Origin: Pegoplata infirma
Lineage: Eukaryota > Arthropoda > Insecta > Diptera > Anthomyiidae
Direction: 5' to 3'
Assembly (NCBI GenBank): GCA_963921195.1
Contig: OY992540.1
Location: 56,676,844-56,740,843 of the forward strand
DNA: 64,000 nt
The notes beneath the pieces were generated by a model that saw only the letters and a program-made list of their open reading frames with translations, made no database searches and had not been told where the DNA came from. The position numbers and the translations under genes were made by a program. Positions 1-10,949 of this stretch are shown in pieces. Numbering within the stretch: the stretch's first letter is position 1; each line of letters opens with the position of its first letter.

Positions 1-399
1 GTATGACTTTTAACTCCTTCTGACATAAAAAGATTTTATTTGTTTAAAAAAAATGCAAAAAAAGCTGTAAAAAATGGCGTTTTTAAAGAGGTTTTTTAGT
101 TCTTTAAGGGGGAACTTTTTTGCCCCTTATCCGATCTTGCCCATTTCCGAACTTAGCCGGCCTATGACCAAAAGACACATTCTTGCCAATTTTCAGGAGT
201 CTAGCTCTCTTATTTTGGACTGAATCGTGTTTTATACAGACGGACGGACGGACGGACGGACGGACATTCATAGAATGACTTATAATCGATCATAGATCAA
301 TAATATATATACTTTATGGGGTCCCCGACCGATATTTCAATGTGTTACAAACGGAATGACAAAGTGAGTATACCCCCATACTGTGGTTGGAGGGTATAA
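1..399 (+). mobile_element. Helentron-like element, 3' part (cut by window edge)
   Basis: This is the right-hand part of a non-autonomous Helentron/DINE-1-like element. It carries the family landmarks in order: a GGAC microsatellite, an ATCGATCATAGATC stretch, TTTATGGGGTCC, GACCGATATTTC, an AATGACAAAGTGAGTATACC block, and the tail ending TTGGAGGGTATAAAA. The same blocks recur in this order at about ten other places in the window, which identifies the family and its end. The left end lies outside the window. There is no coding capacity. Confidence 0.8.
238..266 (+). repeat. (GGAC)n microsatellite inside the Helentron
   Basis: Six to seven GGAC units. GTCY-type microsatellites at this internal position are a known trait of fly mini-me/DINE-1 elements; shorter versions occur in other copies here. 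Confidence 0.85.
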
Positions 400-639
400 A
401 AATCCATAAAACAGTGTTTTAATTAAAACACGACTTTAAAAAGCAAACGCGAAAACGGTATTATTACACTCAAACAAAGCCTAACTAAATTTTGGGAAAA
501 TGTTTTTTTTCACAATATAGTAAAATTTAATAAAAATTTTGAAATTTCTTTGACATAATTTGCACCCAATTAGTTCATCATATTTATCTTCTTAGAATTG
601 ATAAAGTTTTTTCTTCAGGTTTAGTAAATTTTATGCAAT
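400..639. other. Unassigned AT-rich sequence
   Basis: No coding potential, terminal repeat or tandem structure recognised. Confidence 0.5.
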
Positions 640-1086
640 TTAAAGAATTTTTTTTTTAAAATGTTTCAAAAATTTCAAAAACTAAGCCAGAAAGAGCAAA
701 AAAGTGTTCATTTTCGATTCTAAAAATCTATAAAGAATCTCCGGTCCTCTTTCAATGTATTGACTCCTCAATTTGAATCTAAAAATTAGGGCGTTCCTCA
801 TTTCTCAAAAAATATTGCCGAAACAAAAAAAATGCCAAATACATTTTTGTAGTTCTTTACACAACCGTCTTAATCCCTCCGTGTAATAGTTTTTTAATTA
901 TCCCGTTAAGTTTCTAAAGACCCTTTTGGGTTCTTAAATTCCCGTATCCTAAAAACTAAGCAAGGTAGAGTGAAAAGGGCAAAGATGTTGAATCAAAATC
1001 TATGACGATCCTTAATAGACCCAATGGGACTGGGCCTAAGGTGGTCTGGACCCATGGGTTCCGAACCTAATGGGGTCTGCCCGCAA
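640..1086 (-). repeat. Fragment of the GGACCC-type CACTCA element family
   Basis: This matches part of the element at 9801-10692 in reverse orientation: it shares the AAAACTAAGCAAGGTAGAG block, the TTTTTGTAGTTCTTTAC block and the run of short TGGGACTGGGCC / GGTCTGGACCC motifs. Terminal repeats are absent, so it is a truncated relic. Confidence 0.6.
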
Positions 1087-1339
1087 TCGGAACTTTAAAT
1101 GAGATGTACTCAATAAAATACATTTTTTTTCCATTTTCTAGTTTTTTCTTTTTCTTATTTTTCAGGAAAATTTAGATAAAAAGAAGGAAAACATGGCAAT
1201 GGAGCTAAATCATTATTGAATTTAGTTAAGTTTTCCACTTTTTAAATAATTTTTCTTTTTGAGTGTGGTATAAAATTAAATTGCAATTATCTCCTTTTTA
1301 AAACTTGAATTAAAATTTTGTCAAATATGAAACATTTTT

Positions 1340-1508
1340 CGAAAAATGTTACATTTTGGTGATAAGTAAAAAAAAACAGTACAAAAACAGTACACGCTTT
1401 AAAAAAACAGTACTTTTGCGTACTGTTTTAGGTGCTGTGCATAAAACAGTACTTTTTATAAAAAAACAGTACATGTACTGTTTAAAACAGTACGAATGGC
1501 AACCCTAA
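1340..1508. repeat. AACAGTAC-rich repeat ending GGCAACCCTA
   Basis: AACAGTAC or its complement GTACTGTT occurs at least seven times in about 130 bp, ending in GGCAACCCTA. Read inward from the right edge, TAGGGTTGCC fits a hAT-type terminus (YARNG). No matching left end was found, so it is a solo end or fragment. Confidence 0.4.
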
Positions 1509-1577
1509 GGCTGTATATCGAGTTGTTAGTGTGCTTCATGTAGTTTTCATATTTTTGTTTATTCAATTCAAAACTGA

Positions 1578-2188
1578 ACACGTGAGAGTGTTAAATTCAG
1601 CTGTATTGAATTTTTTATACCCTTCAAAATGTAAAAAAATCAAAAATTAAAACAAATTTGCCGTGAGGCTTTTTGTTTGGAGGGAGGCGGTTTGGGGAAA
1701 CCTTCTGCCTCACTATAAAGGTTAGCAGATTCCTTTATTATGATTTTTTCGCTTAAGTACTACTATGTTATCAATTTTTCCAAAAAGAAAACAATTATAT
1801 CACGCCCACAAAAGGGGGCGTGGAAAATTTACATTTTCTTATCACCTGGGTCCTAATGCAGGGCATAAAAATGTATCATTTGTTTGACAAAAGTACAAAA
1901 AAAGTCACTTCTTTTCAAGGGGGAACATTTTTCCCCCTAATCCGATTTTTTCCATTTCCTTACCAGCCTATAACCAAAACACATATTCGTGACAAATTTA
2001 GGAGTAAGGCTCTTTTATTTTGCTCTGCATGTAGTGTCTTCCACTGACGATCATCGTTAGAACGTTTAACTTCGATTAAGAATCAATAACATATATTCCT
2101 TATGAGGTCCTAGACCGATATTTCTGTGCGTTACCCACGGAATGACAAAGTGAGTATAGCCCTAAACTATGGTTGAAAGGTATAAAAA
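1578..2188 (+). mobile_element. Helentron-like element
   Basis: The start is set by GTGAGAGTGTTAAATTCAG followed by a weak hairpin and TTTTATACCCTTCAAAATG, the same 5' block as the cleaner copy at 32627. The end is set by TGGTTGAAAGGTATAAAAA. The GGAC microsatellite has decayed. No protein is encoded; the 75-codon open frame inside it is not conserved in other copies. Confidence 0.8.
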
Positions 2189-2565
2189 GAAAAAAAATAT
2201 TTAACGTTGTTAAATCTGTTTGTTTGTAATCGTTATTGTTTTAATCACATACCCGTTCGTTATTACAAATGATTTTGTACTAATTAAATGCAAGTATGGA
2301 TGTGTATGTGTAAATGAATGAATGTTTCTCTACTTTTACATACATAACTTCAAACAATTCAAACGTTAGGATCGCATTTCAGTTTCTAGTAATTTACATT
2401 GTTTGGTAAAATGAAACATATTTGATAGTAAATTTGATGTGACCCAAATCCAATAGGACTTTTGAATTTTATATGGGTCTTGTAGGACTATGATATTTTG
2501 TATTGGTATAAATTCAAAAAATACATATTAACATTGGTAAAAAAAAAAAATAATATTAACTGAAT
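2189..2565. other. Unassigned sequence left of the tandem array
   Basis: AT-rich, no gene, no terminal repeats seen. Confidence 0.5.
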
Positions 2566-3060
2566 TTTCATTGATCTTTTTCAAATTCTAATTCGAATCT
2601 TTGAATTGATCTTTTTCAAATTACAATTGATGTATTTCGATTTACAATTGATCTTTTTCGAATAAAGGCTGATCTTTTTTGAACTACAATTGATCTATTC
2701 TGAAATACAATTGATCTTTTTTGTACTACAATTGATCTATTCCGAATTACAATTGATATTTTTCAAATAACAATTGATTTTTTTCGAATAACAATTGATT
2801 TATTTCGAATAACAGTTTAACTTTTTTGAACTACAATTGATCTATTCCGAATAACAATTGATCTTTTTTAAATTACAATTAATATTTTTCGAATTACACT
2901 ATATCTTTTTTCGAATTACAATTAATTTATTTCGAATTACAATTGATCTTTTTCGAATTACAATTGGAATCTTCGAAATACAGATGGAATTTTCGAATTA
3001 CAAGTAGAATCTTTGAGTTACAAATGAAATTTTCGAATTACAAATGGTATTTTTTGGAAT
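2566..3060 (+). repeat. 21-bp tandem array
   Basis: About 18 degenerate copies of a 21-bp unit close to TGATCTTTTTCGAATTACAAT, followed by about five 20-bp variant units starting TGGAATTTTCGAATTACA. Some neighbouring units alternate between a CTTTTTTGAAC form and a CTATTCCGAAT form, which suggests a 42-bp higher-order period. The array is non-coding. Confidence 0.9.
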
Positions 3061-3409
3061 AGCATTGTAATTCACTTGAAATTCAAAAATACTGTGATTC
3101 AAGTGATCTAAAAAATAGACCCATTGGAGTTGGTACAGCAATTAACGTTCATTCAGCCAACTATTTATACATACACGTATCTCTACATTATTAGCTCGTT
3201 TATATAACACACACTCATACATGTTCACACAAGTCACAGTGTTGTGTTTTTGGACAAAAATAGCAAAACATTTAAAACATTTGAATTTGAAAAACACAAG
3301 AATTGGACTATATAGGTTCGATTCTACTACCAAAATGTAGTTAAACCCTATACTCGAATTGTCCAGTTTAGTGAACAATTCCTTTTTATGGGCCTCCAAA
3401 GATTTTATA
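3061..3409. other. Unassigned sequence
   Basis: An 85-codon open frame on the minus strand here has no recognisable motif and no sign of being a gene. Confidence 0.5.
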
Positions 3410-3586
3410 AAGCAGGGGGACCCTAAAAATATGTTGCAAAGGGTTCATTTCTTAAGGGGGCTCCCACTCAAGGATTATATTTTTATAAAAGTGTTTTTAC
3501 CGCTCTAAATGTCCTAATGGTGCCCCTTGAGGAATCAAATGTATGACCGACCCTCAATATTTGTTTCACTATTTAGTCCAATTTTA
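3410..3586 (+). repeat. Fragment of the GGGGCATTCC palindrome family
   Basis: Shares AAGGGGGCTCCCA, ACCGCTCTAA, CCTAATGGTGCCC and TGTATGACCGACCC with the left arm of the element at 13509-15471. It is a partial arm without the terminus and is the host of the element that follows. Confidence 0.65.
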
Positions 3587-4066
3587 CTCCAAAAATTATG
3601 ACGGTAGATTCCACTACAAAAGACAGTTACAACTACTACATTTGTTGTTGTTTATGCGTCCACTACATTTTACGGTAAAATCAACAAAAAATTGTTGTTG
3701 TTTTTAACTATTGATTAACAATTACAAAAAACTGTAAAAACTACTTCAAATTACAGTTGTTTTAACTGTAACTCAAATAGTCTGAATTTTTTTTTATTAA
3801 CAAAACAAAAAATTCTAATCGTCAAAAACCGTTTTTCTAAAAATTTCTAGAAAATTAAAAGTTTTTTTATATACTAAAAACAGCTACATAAAATAACTGT
3901 TACTGCAATGTAGTAAGTTTTTTGTATTTGTTTTTAAAAACGACTACAAAAAACAGTTGTTTGAGATTTTCCATACAAAAACAACTAAAATTGTAGTTGA
4001 AAACAAACAACTACTACTTACTACACAAATGACCGTCATGTAATAACTGCAATAATTTTCTAAGTG
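3587..4066. mobile_element. Degenerate TA-target inverted-repeat element
   Basis: The ends CTCCAAAAATTATGACGGT and ACCGTCATG..ATTTTCTAAGTG are imperfect inverted copies of each other and resemble the CACTCAAAAAATTATG ends of the elements at 4239 and 20076. TA precedes the left end. The interior is rich in ACAGTTGTT/AACAACTG motifs and is non-coding. Confidence 0.5.
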
Positions 4067-4238
4067 TTGTCAAAAAGTCTTTATTTGTTGCACAGTGTTA
4101 TAAGTGTTGGCTATTCTAATTTCATGAACAAATTAAAGTTTTTACACTTTGTCTTTAAGTTATAAGTGGCTGCTGACGTTTTACGTCAGCACACATAGAC
4201 GACTCTAAGATTCTTTGTGATACCACGGGACTGTAATA

Positions 4239-4781
4239 CACTCAGAAAATTATGTAAGTTACTACATGTTAGTTGTTTGTATATTTTACAGTAGTCAGTT
4301 ATTTTTGTATGAAAAATATCAAACAACTATTTCTGTTAGTTATTTTAAGTCGTTTTTTTGAATAACTAACAAAAAAAAACTGTAATGTAGTAGCAGTTAT
4401 TTAAAGTAGTTAATTTTATTTTTTTTATCTCTGAAAATTTTTCAGTTTTTTTCCAAAAAAAACAATAAATTTTAGTTTTTTTATTTTCACAAAAAAAAAA
4501 AAAAAAACTTGGAAAAAATTTGGTCTTCAATTTTTTTTTTCTGGAAAATTTTTTGAAAAAAAAAATTATATATTGATTATTATATTTTTACTACATTTTA
4601 GTTGTTTTGACTACGAATGTAAGTAGTTTTTACTACATAAGTCAGTTGTTTTTTTGTCAGTTAAAATAACTAACATTGTTAGTTGATTTAACTGAAAAAG
4701 TAGTTGACCCCAAAACAACTTACAAAGTAGTTATTTTAACTGACATTTTCAGTTGATTTTACTAACATAATTTTTTGAGTG
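4239..4781. mobile_element. TA-target TIR element inside the retrotransposon tail
   Basis: The ends CACTCAGAAAATTATG and CATAATTTTTTGAGTG are inverted repeats flanked by TA on both sides (4237-4238 and 4782-4783). The empty site can be read from the retrotransposon tail copy near 47030, where the sequence runs across without the insert, so the TA duplication is well supported. The interior consists of TTAGTT/AACTAA-type repeats without coding potential. Confidence 0.8.
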
Positions 4782-4999
4782 TATGTTCCACTAATAGGCT
4801 CTGCCGTTAAACAAATTTGAACTCCTTATAAAACTCCTTAGATATTAAATTTTGACATCCCACAAATCAGAAAAATCATAAAATCATAGATCCCAGTGAA
4901 GCAAGTCTCTCAGACCAGAAAGTGCCGGAATGTGCCGAATGGCAGATAAAGTTTTCGATAGTTTACAATTCCTCCGCATCTCAGCAACTCAAAAAAAGG

Positions 5000-5665
5000 T
5001 AATTTGATGCCATATTTAATCGCTCTCTGTGCTTTCTTAAGAGACAGTGCCCGGTAATTACAGCAACCACTGTCGAAATCTCTCCACTTAGAAGCGTTTT
5101 AGCTCATATGTGTGCTTTGATTTAGAGAAGGCCAAATCTGTAGTGTTGTCTCACACATCCATCTATGTTCAGTGAACATTGTTCACATCTATGATTAGTC
5201 TCAGTCGCGGAACAAAACCGTAGATTTAGCATGCGAGTTTCTAGAGGCATACCAATGCATTCCAATTCTGTTGGAACCTGTAAGGTAGTTCCCAGTCTCG
5301 CTAGCTCATCGGCTTTGCAATTCCCCGGAACCCATATTAGTCGTATATCAAATTGCTTGGCCATCTCATTTAAACACGTGCGGCAGTTAAGGACAGATCT
5401 TCTTTTCAGAACTACAGACACCAGGGACTTAACCTCAGTTTGACTGTCAGACTAGACGTTGACTACGGTTGAGGACAAGACATTGCAACACAACCAGTCA
5501 GCCAATTCCTTTACTAAAAGCATCGTTTCTTGGTAAGCACTGCAATGATCTGACAATCTTCGAGCCAGGCTCAACCCAAGCTCTTCAGAAAAGACTCCAA
5601 AGCCCACTTGTTCGTGTGGCTTCGATCCATCTGTGTAAAAATTTATCGAGGCATCTCTACCCGAA
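5000..5665 (-). pseudogene. RNase H domain remnant of a non-LTR retrotransposon
   Basis: RNase H degrades the RNA strand of the RNA-DNA hybrid during target-primed reverse transcription. Read leftwards from about 5650, one frame shows FYTDGSKPHEQ (first catalytic Asp), YQETMLLVKELADWL (Glu region), SDSQTEVKSL (Asp region), then IRLIWVPGNCKADELARLG. A TAG at 5452-5454 replaces the residue before SDSQ. The last motif lacks five residues: the sister copy near 46540 reads VPGHRDIPGNCKADE, so the His-containing loop is deleted here. After about 5122 the frame breaks, although residues of the cysteine-rich tail can still be followed to about 4900. It is a dead copy. Confidence 0.85.
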
Positions 5666-5839
5666 ATGTCCCTCCTTCAAGACTCCTTGAATGGTAAATT
5701 AGAGCTCAAAAAAAGCACATAGAGGGAGCACAGTCCACATTTTGTGGTATTGTTATCTTCTTCAGATCGCGATATGGCCACAATCGCTGCTCTTCCATTG
5801 CAGTGTGCTATACAGTGTGCTATTCAGCCGCATACTGCC

Positions 5840-6121
5840 TACCCAATATGCCCAATGGTATCATGTGAAGAAGGATTTATAATGCATCCGAAGGTCCGAT
5901 TTGGCCCATTTCTGAACCTAACCTGCCTAGGAGCATAAGACATATTTATGCCAAACTTGAGGGGTCGCTAGAATGTCTTAGAACATCGCTAGAATGTCTT
6001 AGAATCGATTACTGATCTATAATACATATACTTTATGGGGTCCCCGACCGATATTTCGATGCGTTACACACGGAATGACAAAGTGAGTATACCCCCATAC
6101 TGTAGTTGGAGGATATAAAAA
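5840..6121 (+). mobile_element. Helentron-like element, 3' part
   Basis: Contains the GACATATTTATGCCAAA, TTATGGGGTCCCCGACCG, GATATTTCGATGCGTTAC and AATGACAAAGTGAGTATACC blocks, ending TTGGAGGATATAAAAA. The 5' half is missing and it abuts the retrotransposon fragment. A short duplication of GGTCGCTAGAATGTCTTAGAA lies near 5965-6003. Confidence 0.75.
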
Positions 6122-7049
6122 CTAGAAGATAGAAGTTTTTTTTTTTTTTAAATTTTACGACGTATTTTTATTTCAGAATGTATGGGAGGACAACGAATCC
6201 TTGGGCGGATATTTACAAAATTTTTCAACATTTTATTGATTGTAACAAGTATTCCAAATTGTCACGCTCTAAGATATTTTATTTTTTGGCCTCACTTTAT
6301 ATGAAGCCGTATTAGTGTGCGCCTCTTTTAAATAATGTGTTTGTGGTTTAGTGCGTAAGGAGCCATAGGCAAATTACCACTATACTGTTATGCTAACTTT
6401 TCTGAAAGGGCATTCTGCTCAGCATAAAATGTTTATATGTGTGTGTGCAGTGTAGACCTTTGTTTGTATGGTTTGATGTCTGTCTGCCTGTTTAACTGTC
6501 AGTCTGAACTCGGAGGTATTTATACAGATTACATTTGATTTAAATAAATTGCTTTGGCATCAATACCATATCAAATGCATTTTAATTATTTTTATTGTAA
6601 ACTACAATAGAAATAACTAAAGTATGTTTAATTACATAAGGACTTTGAAACACTCACTGTGGGGAGTGATATAATCCAGATTTGTTTTCCGAATGATCGG
6701 TTGTGACAACCTCAAAAAATTTGGTTGGAATATTTACGGTTGTGACATCGGATTGAAAGTGTTTTCTTAATTTACCGATTTAAAACACTTTTTGATTTTA
6801 TCTAAATGTTATAATGGCGTGTTCTCTTCATAAAAAGGTGAGTTTGTATTAACAAAATTTAGTTGTAACTACCGATATTTAGATGTTACAACCATAATAC
6901 AAATGCATCAACCGAATTTTTGTTGCAACAACAGAATTTCAGTTGGAAATTAGCAAATTTGTTTTCTGTGTGTACGAATTTTTGACACAATATAAAGCAG
7001 GATATAACAAATAATTCTGTATCGTTTACCCAAAAACGAAATATTTTAA
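6122..7049. other. Unassigned sequence with a GTTGNAAC-rich stretch
   Basis: No gene. About 6655-6985 is rich in GGTTGTGACAACC / GTTGTAAC / TTACAACC motifs and could be a degraded palindromic MITE, but no clean ends were found. Confidence 0.4.
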
Positions 7050-7451
7050 GTTATGACACTATACAGGTAAATGAGCGATATGTCCACCAGTAGCCGAATT
7101 ATAGCATTTTGTATTTTTAGGTTATGTGGGATGCATTTTAATTTTCGAGGTGTCCTTACATTTTCGTTAATAAGTTTTGAACTGGTTAACCGCTATTGCT
7201 AAAATGCAACACCAAACTGCTTGGGGCAACAACAAGAAAATATGTTAAGTTTTAGACATATCTGTGTTATATATTGATAGTGATTAACATTTTAACTGAC
7301 AAACAGACGGACATTTCTAGAATGTTCTAGAATCGTGCACTGATCCATAATATAGTCGTATATACTTAATACTTATTTCGATGAGTTACAAACGGAATGG
7401 CTAACTTATATATACCTTCTACTATCAACAATAAGTGGAGTGTATAAAAAT
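7050..7451 (+). mobile_element. Helentron-like element, second subfamily
   Basis: Shares with 52391-52950 the order ATATGTCCACCAGTAGCCGAA, GCATTTTGTAT, GAGGTGTCCTTACATTTTCG, CAGACGGACAT, the ATCG/GATC block and a TAAGTGGAGTGTATAAAAA tail. It differs from the main subfamily in the body but keeps the tail logic. Non-coding. Confidence 0.7.
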
Positions 7452-7627
7452 ACAGACAACAAAAAAACATGTGCAATAGACCGGAGCGATTTTTGAAAAT
7501 TTCCATTGACATAGTGCACAAAGTTTTGAGGGGATAAAATGTTTGCAATGTATCTTATCAATCAGAAAAAAACTCAGCTAACACTTACCATTAGTTACTT
7601 AACAGTTTAAAATCAGGAGTAAATCCA

Positions 7628-8086
7628 AAAGGTGGTATGATACTTGCTAGTTTCTGTATTGGATTTTTTTAGGATTGATCGAATGAAACAACAAATGCGA
7701 GAAAGAACAAGAAATACAATAACAACAAAACAAAAAAAAAACAATATTGCCAACTTTTATTTTCAAAATAACTCGCCCAAAATAGATAAGAAACGCCCAA
7801 AACAAATGTAAAACCGCTTCATTCGAGCAAAAACTAATGAAATTGGCAACACTGTTAACATTTTATTATGGAAATGTCAATTTCAAGTTGAAAATTTTTA
7901 TATTCTTTTTGACCGTCACTGCAAAATTATCGATAACACACGTATATTTTTTGACGTTTTAAGTTTTTTCATGATATTGTCATACTCTTTACACTTGTTT
8001 TACGCAGTTTTCCTATGAAAATATATTTTCACTGTTCTCCAAAATATAAAAAATACAAAAACTACCAAGTATCATAACACCTTAAT
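7628..8086. mobile_element. TIR element with AAGGTGGTATGATACTTG ends
   Basis: Left AAGGTGGTATGATACTTGCT (7630 region) and right CCAAGTATCATAACACCTT (to 8086) form an inverted repeat of about 30 bp with few mismatches. No target duplication could be settled in the AT-rich flanks. The interior is non-coding. Confidence 0.6.
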
Positions 8087-8553
8087 TAAAACTTAGAAAC
8101 CCAAATATAAAATCACAAAATCCTAATTAAAATAATACCCAATATGAAATAATAAAAAAAGGTTATTGCTCAACTCCCGATCATCGAATTCAGGGAGAAA
8201 CTTTAAATTGTACAGGGAGAAACTTTAAAATGAGGTACAACTTTTCAAATATTGTATTATATTTACAATACAATAAAAAATGGCTTGAACTGAAAAAATT
8301 GATCCGGCCAAATGTGCAAAATATGTTTAGCTGCCTATACATAGATTTAAGTTACTTATGTTTTTTGGTGTTTTTCATTTTATTTCACTTTTATTCAGTT
8401 CTCATTGTGCTTGTAATGTTTTATATTTAAGTAATTTAGTTTGGACATTTGTAAAATTAGTTTAAAAACAAAATTTTATCTCTTTTTATTTTCTCTTGAT
8501 GGGACCCTTTGTTTAGGGAGTGTTCCGATAAATAAATCAATTATACATTTGCC
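8087..8553. other. Unassigned sequence
   Basis: A 66-codon open frame (8230-8430) is hydrophobic from base composition alone and resembles nothing known to me. No gene supported. The last 8 bp are the target duplication of the next element. Confidence 0.5.
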
Positions 8554-10804
8554 CAGTGTTGCCATAGGAGAATTTTGAAAAAATGCTAAATGGCAGAAAA
8601 AAAAGTGCTAAAATGCCAAACAAAAAGTGCTACATTTTTTTCTTTTATTAAATTAAGAAATAATGATTTTTAACAATAACTCTAGTTTAACACGAAAATG
8701 CGCACTAACTTCGTCTACATATTTTTTTTGACCGCTTAACTTAAAAATTTTATCGAACAAAATTTTCACGAATACAAATTTCTAATAATTTTTTGGCGTT
8801 TTTTTTAGTTATTTTCACTGTTTTCCCTACATCTTGAGTAATGTACCTCCGATCTACTCGCGATAAAAACCAAATTAAAATTAATCAAATTTGCAACAAA
8901 ATTTACACACGTTACTTTCCCATCCTTCATAAGTTTACGCGCGATAGTCAAATATATTGTAAAAATTCATTTTTTTATCAAAAAACTCATTTTTAATTTT
9001 TTTTTAAAGGAATCGTTGCAAATTAGCAAGTTTTTTTGGTTTACCTTAAAAGCCTGAACCTATTCAAATTTAACAAAATGGGTTTCATAAAAATCTATAG
9101 GCAATCACCAAAGTTGTAATGAATTTTTTTAAACTACGCATAAAAATTTCCCTAATTTTTTTTAGTTAAAATACAAGAATAAAAACTTGGTTAAGTACCA
9201 TAGTGTTTTTTGTGTTTATTTTCATATAATAAGTCATAACTTCGTTGATAACCCATAGATTTTCATCAAACCGACTTTCTTATCTTAGTTAAGAATCAGG
9301 TTTAAAAAAAACCATGACATTTTTTTTGTTACGGTTTCAATAAAATTCATAATTTCTTACTCAAATAATGCATTTTTGTCATATGTATGCCAATTCCACG
9401 TTATCTAATGTGTTGACTGGAAAAATAATGTTTATACGATTAGTTGCAAGTATGATTCTCTTTACAATGGTTTCAATTGCGATAAGTTCGGATGTATACA
9501 ACGCGAGATATAAGGAAAATAGACAGAAAAACACATTATTTTTAAAAATAACTGAATCTGTGAAAACATTTTTTTTATATTTTCTAAATTTTTGAATTTC
9601 AATTTATACTTTCCTAATTTCTTGGGATTCCTGATTTTCTATTGGGCGCCATGAAATAAGTCCCAAGAAAAAAAAAATTAAATAAATTCTATACGATTTG
9701 GGAGTTACTTCATTATACAGTTGCAAAGAAAGCGCCGCAGGCAAAACATTTTTACAAGAGATTAAAAAAACAAATTAAAATGTAAAAAAAATGCTAAAAA
9801 CACTCAAAAAAAAAAAAACTGTAATGTTAGCAAAAAAAGCTTGTAAGCCTACAAGAAAATTTGCTGATTTTGAACCCACAATTTTTTTGGTAAAGTTAGC
9901 AAAAATGTTTTGCCAAAAATTAGTTAAATGAAAAATTTTTTTTTTTCAACTTAGTTCAGACACATTTGCGGGCCCGTTTGGTTCGGACCCGATAGGTCCA
10001 GACGCCGATGGGCCTAGACCTAGTTAGGTTCCTTAAAAATCGTCATAGTTTTTGATCCAAAATTTGTGTCCGTTTCGCTCTACCTTGCTTAGTTTTTGAG
10101 ATACGTGATTTTATGGGACCACCGGGGTTTTGAGAATTACAAAACTCGATAACTTCAAAAATATTACTCGGAGAGCTTTTAGTTATTTTGCGGTCTTGTT
10201 CTACGTGTTGAGAGCTACAAAAATGCTTTTGGACTTTTTGTTGTGTCGGCAATATTTACCGAGATATGAGCATTTTAAAATTTTCGGGAATGCTAACTTT
10301 TTTGGATCCAAAGTTCGGACCCATTAGGGTCCACACATGTGAAGAGGACCGGCGATACTATGGTGAGCCCGAGAACCAAAAATGGCCTCTATTTTGCTCT
10401 ATCTGGCTTAGTTTCCGAGATAGCGCCATTTAAATTTTTTGAAAATAAAAAAAAAATTACCATTTATTTTTGCTAATATTAGCAAAAAATTTTGTAAAAA
10501 TGTTGTCAACTCAATTTCAAATCTTAGCAAAAGAAATTAGTTCAAAGTTTGTTTAAGCTTGCTAATGTGCTAAATGAAGTTTACAAGAATTTTTTGCTAA
10601 CATGCTAATCTCAACTAAAAATTTGCTAAACGTTAGCTAACTAGCATTAGCAAAAAAAAAATAGTAAATCTACTAACGTATTTTTTTGAGTGAAGTTATA
10701 AAAAAGTGCTAACTTAGCACTTGGCACTTTTTTCCAAAACTTTAGTGCTAAGTCCAAAAAAAAGTGCTAGATCTAGCACTAAAAGTGCTAAAATGGCATC
10801 ACTG
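8554..10804. mobile_element. hAT-type non-autonomous element with exact 8-bp TSD
   Basis: The ends CAGTGTTGCCAT and ATGGCATCACTG are inverted repeats, and both flanks carry CATTTGCC (8546-8553 and 10805-10812), an exact 8-bp duplication. CAGTG ends and 8-bp duplications are the hAT signature. Subterminal AAAGTGCTAA repeats occur at both ends, as expected of hAT transposase binding regions. No transposase frame is present; the 75-codon frame at 9368 has no hAT motif. A second element is nested at 9801-10692. Confidence 0.88.
9801..10692 (+). mobile_element. CACTCA-ended element, GGACCC family
   Basis: The ends CACTCAAAAAAAAAAA and TTTTTTTGAGTG are inverted. The interior has subterminal GCTAA/TTAGC repeats and a central cluster of short GGGTCC / GGACCC / GGTCCA motifs (9967-10350). 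A reversed copy lies at 35425-36363 and partial copies at 640-1086 and 54640-54880. It has no coding capacity and is nested in the hAT-type element. Confidence 0.75.
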
Positions 10805-10949
10805 CATTTGCCATTAATATGGATGTAGTTGCCATGCGATCACTTTGTCAATCAATATCTGTACGAATCAATAAATTTGATCAAAATTGTATCGACTTGT
10901 TTTTGCAAATATTGATAAGAATGCATATTTTGATTTTAAATATGTATAT

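Larger units (their letters stand above)
4188..5830 (-). mobile_element. Antisense 3' fragment of an RNase H-bearing non-LTR retrotransposon
   Basis: A 5'-truncated copy lying on the minus strand. Reading from 5830 down it holds the sequence leading into RNase H, the RNase H domain, a decayed cysteine-rich segment after it, and the 3' tail. The tail matches the sense copy at 46950-47060 (GTTTAACGGCAG.., CAGTCCCGTGGTATCACA, GTGTGCTGA). The tail is interrupted by the element at 4239-4781. RNase H after the reverse transcriptase is known in the I, LOA and R1-related clades; I cannot choose between them from this piece. The far 5' boundary is approximate because it merges into a Helentron at about 5840. 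Confidence 0.8.

Noticed and set aside
2566..3060. Tandem units of 20-21 bp as a CRISPR-like array
   Set aside because: Units are contiguous without unique spacers, and the genome is eukaryotic.
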